DNA from: Candidatus Eiseniibacteriota bacterium
Lineage (GTDB): Bacteria > Eisenbacteria > RBG-16-71-46
DNA: 5,023 bases
NCBI GenBank assembly: GCA_005893365.1
Contig: VBPB01000256.1
Coordinates: forward strand, 1 to 5,023
Direction of reading: 5' to 3'
Shown here: positions 1 to 5,023 of the stretch, piece by piece
How positions within the stretch are numbered: the stretch's first letter is position 1
How the letters are laid out: every line of letters starts with the position of its first letter
Notes under the pieces: model-generated
Databases searched by the model: none
Seen by the model: the letters and a program-made list of their open reading frames with translations, nothing else
Told to the model about the DNA's origin: nothing
Translations under genes and position numbers: made by a program

Positions 1-4
1 CGCC

Positions 5-22
5 GCGTCAGGCCTCTGACGC
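5..22. other. Perfect 7-bp inverted repeat (hairpin) at left edge
   Basis: The arms GCGTCAG (5-11) and CTGACGC (16-22) pair perfectly around a 4-base GCCT loop. No T-run follows, so it is not a classical intrinsic terminator for the + strand. It could be the end of a transcript from a gene to the left, a protein-binding dyad, or chance in GC-rich DNA. The role is unknown. Confidence 0.35.
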
Positions 23-180
23 CGCCACACGGGCGCCGTCCCTACCCCTCGGCTGGCTGCCTGCCGGGCTCGCGTGGGGAAGCGTGCGACCCGGCGCATC
101 AGCAGCCCGGATACGGCCTCACGCCCGGCGCCCGGATCCAGAACTTGGTCAAGGGTCCGGTCCCCGGGCGCAGCCGGCTC

Positions 181-230
181 TATGGTAATTTGTAGGAAGT
201 TCTATTTTGTTCCCATATACTGGAAAGAGC
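181..230 (+). promoter_or_regulatory. AT-rich island, candidate promoter region of the synthetase operon
   Basis: These 50 bases contain 17 G/C (34%), against the very GC-rich DNA on both sides. A TATACT at 216-221 resembles a sigma-70-type -10 box, but no good -35 hexamer lies 16-18 bases upstream; the nearest candidate is TTGTAG at 190-195, spaced 20. If it drives the synthetase, the 5' leader before the GTG at 540 would be roughly 310 bases. The rest of 1-539 shows no supportable gene: the open frames there translate to Arg/Pro/Gly-rich sequence with no recognisable domain. The base composition is plain to see; its role as a promoter is inference. Confidence 0.3.
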
Positions 231-527
231 CGGAGGGATGGCGGGGTCGCCGTACCCGCAAGCGATTGGCGGCCAACCGGGGGATACCGGGGATCCGATG
301 GCACGCCCTCTGCTTGGCAATCCCGATGTCGCGTCGTCCACGCCATGTGAAGGTCGCGTCGCCAGACCGGCGACCGCGCCGACGTGGGGGGGTCCGACCG
401 AGTCGCCGAGTCTTGAGGAGCCGGGCGACTCGCGAACCGTCGGGCTCACCCGCAGCCATTCACCCGGAGCGCCTGGGTTGGGAACCCGGGCCGGCCGCCT
501 CCCGCGTTGATCGAAGGGCGCTCGCCC

Positions 528-542
528 GGGGAGGACGCCGTG
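528..542 (+). promoter_or_regulatory. Ribosome binding site and GTG start of the synthetase
   Basis: GGGGAGGA at 528-535 contains the full core GGAGG (530-534), followed five bases later by GTG at 540-542. The frame opened by this GTG leads directly into a recognisable adenylation-domain N-terminus (LHEIFEAQADRRPDAVAV, then VTYLEL). This favours 540 over the in-frame TTG at 507 and over the TTG at 565. The 565 start lies in a different frame whose first 66 or so codons read as low-complexity Ser/Arg/Pro sequence unlike any adenylation domain. Confidence 0.6.
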
Positions 543-3500
543 AGGGACGGAATCGACCCGCGTCTTGCCCGGCGGGGCGTGCTCTCCGACGCCGCAGCCC
601 GTTCCTCGTCCATCGCCGACGGCGATGGGCGGGAGAGCCCGGTGTGCTCTCGGCTCCTGCACGAGATCTTCGAGGCGCAGGCGGACCGGCGACCCGACGC
701 GGTCGCGGTCGCCTGGGGAGACGAGCGGGTCACCTACCTCGAGCTCGAGCAGCGGGCCAACCGCCTTCGCGCTGCTCGCGGTCGTCAAGGCCGGCGCCGC
801 CTACGTGCCCATCGATACGGAGTATCCCGACGATCGGGTCGACGACATCCTGGCGGACAGTGGCGCCGAGGCCCTGGTCACGACCGCGGTGCGGGCCCGC
901 CGGCACGCGAGATTCGCGGGGCGGATCATCCGCGTCGACGCGGACCGTGAGGCCATCGCCGCCGGGTCCGCCGGCCGGCTGGAGCCGGCGGGTGTCCCGG
1001 CGCGTCCGCATGACCTCTGCTATGTGATCTACACCTCGGGGTCCACCGGGCGTCCCAAGGGGGTGATGGTCGAGCACCGGAACGCCGTCCACCTGGTCGA
1101 GGCCGAAGCGCGCCTCTTCGGCGTGCGCCCGGAGGACCGCGTCTATCAGGGATTCTCGCTCGCCTTCGACGCGTCGGTGGAGGAGATCTGGCTCGCCTTC
1201 CACGCCGGTGCCACGCTGATCGCCGCCACCCCCGCGATGTCCCGCGCGGGGCCGGACCTCACGGATCACCTGGCCCGGGCGCGGGTGACCGTGCTGTCGT
1301 GCGTCCCGACGCTGCTCTCGACCCTGACCGGCGACGCGCCGACCGTGCGCCTGCTCATCCTCGGGGGCGAGGCCTGCCCCGAGCCACTGGTCGAACGCTG
1401 GGCCCGCCCGGGCCGGCGCATCGTCAACACCTATGGGCCGACCGAGACGACGGTCATCGCCACCTACGCGGATCTGGCGCCCGGCCGGCCGATCACGATC
1501 GGGCGCGCCGTGCCCGGCTACCGACTGTACCTGCTCGACGAGCGGTTGGATCCGGTGCCGCGGGGGACGATCGGCGAGATCTGCATCGGCGGCGCGGGCG
1601 TGTCGCGCGGGTACGTCGGGCGTCCGGAGGAGACCGGCGTGCGGTTCGTCCGCGACCCGTTCGCCCCGGCCAACGGCCGTACGCCGCGCATGTATCGCAC
1701 CGGCGATCTGGGTCGGTGGAACGGCGAAGGCGAGATCGAGTTCCTGGGACGCGCCGATTCCCAGGTCAAGCTGCGCGGGTTCCGCATCGAGCTGGCCGAG
1801 ATCGAGTCCGCCCTGATGGCCGAGGAGGGGGTTCGCGCCGCGGCATGTGCCCTGCGCGAGGACGCGCCCGGGATGCCCCGGCTGGTCGCGTACGTGGTCC
1901 CCCGGGACCCCGGCCCGCTGGACGAGCGTCGCCTGCGCACGCGCCTCGCGGCCCGCCTGCCGGCGTTCATGGTGCCGGCGGCGATCGAGACGCTGGAGGA
2001 GCTCCCGCGGGCCGCCAGCGGCAAGCTCGATCGTGCGGCGTTGCCGCCGCCGCGGCCGGCGAGGCCGCAGGCGGATCCGCCACGCCCGCTGACCGAGACC
2101 GAGCGGGGCATCGCCAGCGTCTGGGAGGACCTCTTCCGGCCGCGATGCGTCTCGGCGGACGATCACTTCTTCCTCGACCTCGGGGGGCACTCGCTGCTCG
2201 CCGCGCGGATGGTCTCCCTGCTCCGGCGCGACCCGCGGTTCGCCACGGCGTCGGTGATCGACGTCTACGATCACCCGACCATCGCCCGGCTGGCGCGGTG
2301 GTACGACGCGCGGCGGCCGCCCGCGGAGCAGTCTGGCCCCGAGGGGCGGCGCCCGGGGGAAGGCGTGCCGGGCGGCGGGGGCGCGAGCGCGCGCCATGCC
2401 CGGGCGGGCGCGCTGCAAGCGGGCGGGCTCTACCTGGTGTTCGGATCGCGTGCCCTCCAGTGGGTCACGCCCTACCTCGTCTACTTCCTGTTGCGCGCGG
2501 GCGGGCACTCCCTGCTCGAGGCCGTCGCCTGGGCGGCGGCGAGCGCGATCGCGTCCGGGCCGTTGCTGGTCCTGGTCGCGGCCGCCGCGAAGTGGACGCT
2601 GTTGGGACGCATCCAGCCGGGGCGCCATCCCTTGTGGGGGAGCTATCACCTGCGTTGGTGGCTGGCGCGCAACCTGGTCATGGCGCTCCCGCTCGAGCCG
2701 CTCCACGGCACGCCGCTGCTGCCGCTCGTCTACCGGATGTTCGGGGCGCGCATCGGTCGGGATGTCCATCTGGGGACCGCCCATCTGGCGGCCTTCGACC
2801 TGATCTCGGTCGGCGACGGCTCGAGCATCGACGACGGGGCCTGGCTGCTCGGCGCAACGGTCGAGCGCGGCGAGCTCGTGGTGGGGCCGGTCGAGGTCGG
2901 CCGCGGGTGCTTCGTCGGAACCAGCGCGGTGCTGCGCGAAGGCTCGCGGATGGAGGATGGGGCGCGGCTCGAGGACCTCTCGCTGCTCGGGCCCGGAGGA
3001 CGGATCCCGCGCGGCCAGACCTGGGCCGGTTCGCCGGCCCGGCCGGTGGGCTTCACGACCCCCGATGTCCCGCCGGTGGCCCGCCCGCGCCCAAGCCCGG
3101 CTGGCACCGCCGCGCTCTACGCCGCCCTGGCGTCGGCCTTGACGCTGGTGCCGCTCGCCGCGTTCGTGCCGGGCATCATGCTCCTCACCCGCATCGACCC
3201 CCTGGCCCAGCCCCTCCTCTATCTGGCCGCCACCCCGCTGGTGGGCGCGTCGTTCGTCCTCCTCCTCACCGCGGCCATCGCGGCCCTCAAGTGGGCGTTG
3301 GTCGGCCGGGTGCGCGCCGGGACCCATGCGGTGCACGGCTCGTTCTACGTGCGGAGCTGGATCGTGGACCGCTTGCTCAGGATGAGCCTCGACGTCCTGG
3401 GATCGCTGCACGCCACCTTGTACCTGGCGCCGTGGTACCGCGCGCTCGGGGCCCGCGTCGGGCGGTCGGTGGAGCTCTCGACCGTGACCTCGGCGATCCC

Positions 3501-4584
3501 CGACCTGCTCGAGCTCGGCGACGAGAGCACCATCGCCGATGAGGTGTCCCTGGGTGCGCCCCGCGTCGAACGGGGCTTAATGCAGATGGCTCCGACCCGG
3601 GTCGGACGGCGCGCCTTCGTCGGCAACGGCGGGGTGGTGCCGCAGGGGACGGTGCTGGGCGAGGGGTCGCTGGTCGGCGTGCTGTCGATCGCCCCGAGCG
3701 GGCTCGGCGCGGCGCGTCCCGGCGCGACCTGGCTCGGCTCGCCGCCCGTTCTGCTGCCACGCCGCCAGCCGAGCACGCCGTTCTCCGAGTCGCAGACGTT
3801 CAGCCCCAGCCGCGGTCGCAAGCTGGCGCGGGGCGCGATCGAGATCCTGCGCGTCACGCTGCCCCCGGCGGGATTCATCCTGGTCACGACCCTGGTGGTC
3901 CGCGCGACCCTCGAGGTGTGGCGAGACGCCGGCTTGGCGCTCGCCCTGCTGGCGGTGCCGGTCCTCTACGCCGCCGGTTGCGCCGCCGTGGCCCTGGCCA
4001 TGGTGATCGCCAAGTGGGGCATCATGGGGCGCTACCGGCCCTCCGAGCATCCGCTCTGGAGCCCGTTCGTGTGGCGGCTCGAGCTGGTCAACGGCCTGTA
4101 CGAGTTCCTGGTCTCGCCGCTCGCCCTGGAGCCGCTGCAGGGGACGCCGCTGCTGCCGTGGTTCCAGCGGCTGCTGGGCGCGCGCATCGGCCGGCGCACC
4201 TACCTTCACACCACCGGATTCCTCGAGTGGGACCTGGTCGAGATCGGTGACGAGGTGGCGGTGAACGAGGACTGTGTCCTGCAGACGCACCTGTTCGAGG
4301 ACCGGATCCTCAAGGTCTCGCGGCTCCACATCGGTCACGGCTGCACCCTGGGGACGGCCTCGGTGGTCCTCTACGATTCCACCATGGAGGACGGCGCCCA
4401 GCTCGACGCGCTCTCCCTGCTGATGAAAGGCGAGTCGCTGCCGGCCCGCACCGCCTGGACCGGGATTCCGGCCCGCGCGGCGGGTGCGGCCGGGCTCGCC
4501 CCGGCGAGGGGAGCACCCGATGACGTCATGCGCGGTGCCGCAGGAGGCGAGGGGAATGGCCACGTGGGGAAACCGGCCGCCTGA
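540..4584 (+). CDS. Pls/PosA-type membrane non-ribosomal peptide synthetase (A-PCP-three TM/LbH units), frame disrupted near 765
   Basis: This resembles epsilon-poly-L-lysine synthetase: it would activate one amino acid as an adenylate, load it on its carrier domain and polymerise it at the membrane. Residue numbers follow the frame read from the TTG at 565. The adenylation domain shows A2 (VVKAGAAYVPID, 73-84), A3 (YTSGSTGRPKG, 156-166), A4 FDAS (201-204), A5 (NTYGPTETTV, 288-297), A7 YRTGDL (377-382), A8 (about 395-414) and A10 with Lys487. The carrier domain (about 508-580) has LGGHSL with Ser543. A Gly/Pro/Arg-rich linker (about 582-612) leads to hydrophobic helix pairs at about 621-674, 847-907 and 1091-1148, each followed by a left-handed beta-helix domain. 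There is no HHxxxDG condensation motif and no thioesterase domain, as expected for this family. Motif A1 (VTYLEL, codons 64-69 counted from GTG 540) lies in another frame, so the gene needs a frameshift at about 762-768. The family call is strong; functionality is uncertain. Confidence 0.9.
759..771 (+). other. Frame junction with apparent deletion inside the adenylation domain
   Basis: Up to about base 767 the coding frame starts at positions divisible by three (…QRANRL). From 766 the coding frame is the next one (FALLAVVKAG…). Between these blocks a normal adenylation domain such as GrsA has roughly 23-28 more residues, absent here. A loss of about 71 bases (3n+2) would explain both the missing residues and the frame change. 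The junction carries CGCCT (762-766), which can be read as Arg-Leu in the first frame and as part of Ala-Phe in the second. This is compatible with collapse between two short direct repeats. Confidence 0.75.
2410..4479 (+). repeat. Threefold internal repeat of membrane-helix pair plus left-handed beta-helix domain
   Basis: The C-terminal half of the synthetase is built from three homologous units, roughly residues 616-830, 846-1065 and 1090-1305 (numbered from TTG 565). Each contains K-W-x3-G-R-x5-H after the second helix (Lys676, Lys909, Lys1150), then (F/L)GAR(I/V)GR opening the beta-helix (726, 961, 1204), and ends with WxGxP (Trp820, Trp1056, Trp1298). Units 1 and 3 also share LEPL-x-GTPLLP (710-719 and 1188-1197), with clear similarity at DNA level (about 2692-2730 and 4126-4161). 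Unit 2 has diverged there to SLHATLYLAP. In characterised Pls, tandem domains of this kind are credited with peptide-bond formation; no canonical condensation catalytic motif is visible. Confidence 0.8.
4542..4558 (+). promoter_or_regulatory. Ribosome binding site and ATG start of the phosphopantetheinyl transferase
   Basis: AGGAGG at 4542-4547 is a perfect Shine-Dalgarno core, eight bases before ATG at 4556. It lies inside the Gly-rich C-terminal tail of the synthetase, suggesting translational coupling. An in-frame ATG at 4520, preceded by GAGGGGAG (4506-4513, six-base gap), is the main alternative and would lengthen the protein by 12 residues. Confidence 0.6.
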
Positions 4585-5023
4585 GCTGCGGGTTCGAGCC
4601 TGGCGCTCGGGATGCTTCCGCGACCCGGTCGTCACGGCGGCGTCCGTGCCCGTCCTGTCCGTGGCCGAGCGCGCCACCTGCGCCCGATTGCCGGCCGGCG
4701 GGGCCCGCGCCGACTACCTGGCCGCCCACCTGCTCATGCGCACGATGCTGGCGGATCTCACCCGCGACGATCCGGCCCGCATCCGCTTCCGCCGCGCCCG
4801 CGGCGGGCGTCCGCGGGTGGTGGGGCCGGCGGCCGCGCGGGGCTTGCGCTTCAGCCTCTCGCGCGCGGACGGGATCGTGCTGTGTGCGGTGGCCGAGGCG
4901 GCGGTGGGCGCCGACGTCGAGAGCGCGCGCCGCGTGGGGGCCGATCCGCTGGCCGTGGCGGAGACCTGCTGCGGCGAGCCGGAGCTGGAGGCGCTGCGCG
5001 CGTTGCCCCCGGGCCGGCGGGTG
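4556..5023 (+). CDS. 4'-phosphopantetheinyl transferase, Sfp-type superfamily (3' truncated by window edge)
   Basis: The enzyme transfers the phosphopantetheine arm of coenzyme A to the carrier-domain serine; here the obvious substrate is Ser543 of the overlapping synthetase. The 156 visible residues show R-x-D-Y-L-A-A-H-x-L-x-R (51-62), the equivalent of the family's 'AR-x-L-LR' region. They also show FSLSRADG (99-106), matching the family's FNLSHSxG, and GADVE (118-122), the GxDxE magnesium-binding motif with Asp120 and Glu122. The following segment (DPLAVAETCCGEPELEALRALPP) matches the usual region before the W-x-x-KEA motif, which lies beyond the window. The usual motif histidine is replaced by Arg103. 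The start at 4556 overlaps the synthetase by 29 bases, so the two genes are almost certainly one operon. No signal peptide or membrane helix is seen, consistent with a cytoplasmic enzyme. The family call is firm; the exact start is less so. Confidence 0.88.
   Translation, partial: MATWGNRPPELRVRAWRSGCFRDPVVTAASVPVLSVAERATCARLPAGGARADYLAAHLLMRTMLADLTRDDPARIRFRRARGGRPRVVGPAAARGLRFSLSRADGIVLCAVAEAAVGADVESARRVGADPLAVAETCCGEPELEALRALPPGRRV

Noticed and set aside
271..297. Short direct repeat CGGGGGATAC / CGGGGATCC in the upstream region
   Set aside because: Two imperfect copies of under ten bases in GC-rich DNA are not enough to claim an operator or array.
238..510. A 90-codon open frame beginning with ATG just after GGAGGG
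   Set aside because: The GGAGGG abuts the ATG with no spacer, and the Gly/Pro/Ser/Thr-rich product has no recognisable fold; it is treated as non-coding.
74..1027. A 317-codon plus-strand open frame spanning the upstream region
   Set aside because: The translation is dominated by Arg, Pro and Ser, runs out of frame through the clear adenylation coding sequence, and matches no family I know.
730..3411. An 893-codon open frame on the minus strand opposite the synthetase
   Set aside because: Its translation is rich in Arg, Pro, Gly, Gln and His with no recognisable domain, and it lies antisense to clear adenylation, carrier and beta-helix motifs. Long antisense frames are expected at this GC content.
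1299..3542. A 747-codon open frame on the plus strand within the synthetase
   Set aside because: It is an alternative-frame reading of the adenylation and membrane region; its translation is Arg/Ala/Gly-rich with no motifs, whereas the overlapping frame shows all the conserved synthetase motifs.
3577..4677. A 366-codon minus-strand open frame at the end of the synthetase
   Set aside because: It is antisense to the third beta-helix unit and the start of the transferase, has biased composition and shows no domain.

Overview
This is a GC-rich bacterial window holding the 5' part of what looks like a small biosynthetic operon. Codons are strongly biased to G/C in the third position, and long open frames appear on both strands, as expected at this base composition. 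An actinomycete, a planctomycete or a GC-rich myxobacterial-type genome would all fit, and the sequence alone does not decide. Members of the Pls/PosA synthetase family are known from such organisms.

Bases 1-539 hold no gene I can support. They contain a perfect 7-bp hairpin at the left edge (5-22), a sharp AT-rich island at about 181-230 (34% GC) that is the best candidate for the promoter region, and a good ribosome binding site just before a GTG at 540.

Bases 540-4584 encode a very large Pls/PosA-type non-ribosomal peptide synthetase. It has one adenylation domain, one carrier-protein domain, and a C-terminal membrane region of three repeated units. Each unit is a pair of membrane helices followed by a left-handed beta-helix (hexapeptide-repeat) domain. 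This is the architecture of epsilon-poly-L-lysine synthetase, an enzyme that strings one amino acid into a short homopolymer without a canonical condensation domain. By manual alignment to GrsA, the substrate-pocket residues read D-A-E-S-I-G-T-V-I-K, close to the published lysine code, so a lysine or other diamino-acid substrate is the best guess. The gene is interrupted near its start. The N-terminal residues (to motif A1) are in one frame, the rest is in another, and about 24 residues between motifs A1 and A2 are missing. This is either a real deletion frameshift that kills the gene or a sequencing/assembly error.

From 4556 to the window end, and overlapping the synthetase stop by 29 bases, starts a 4'-phosphopantetheinyl transferase. 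It would add the phosphopantetheine arm to Ser543 of the synthetase carrier domain. The two genes therefore form a self-sufficient pair: a synthetase and its activating enzyme, probably co-transcribed and translationally coupled. The transferase is cut off by the window edge before its last conserved motif.
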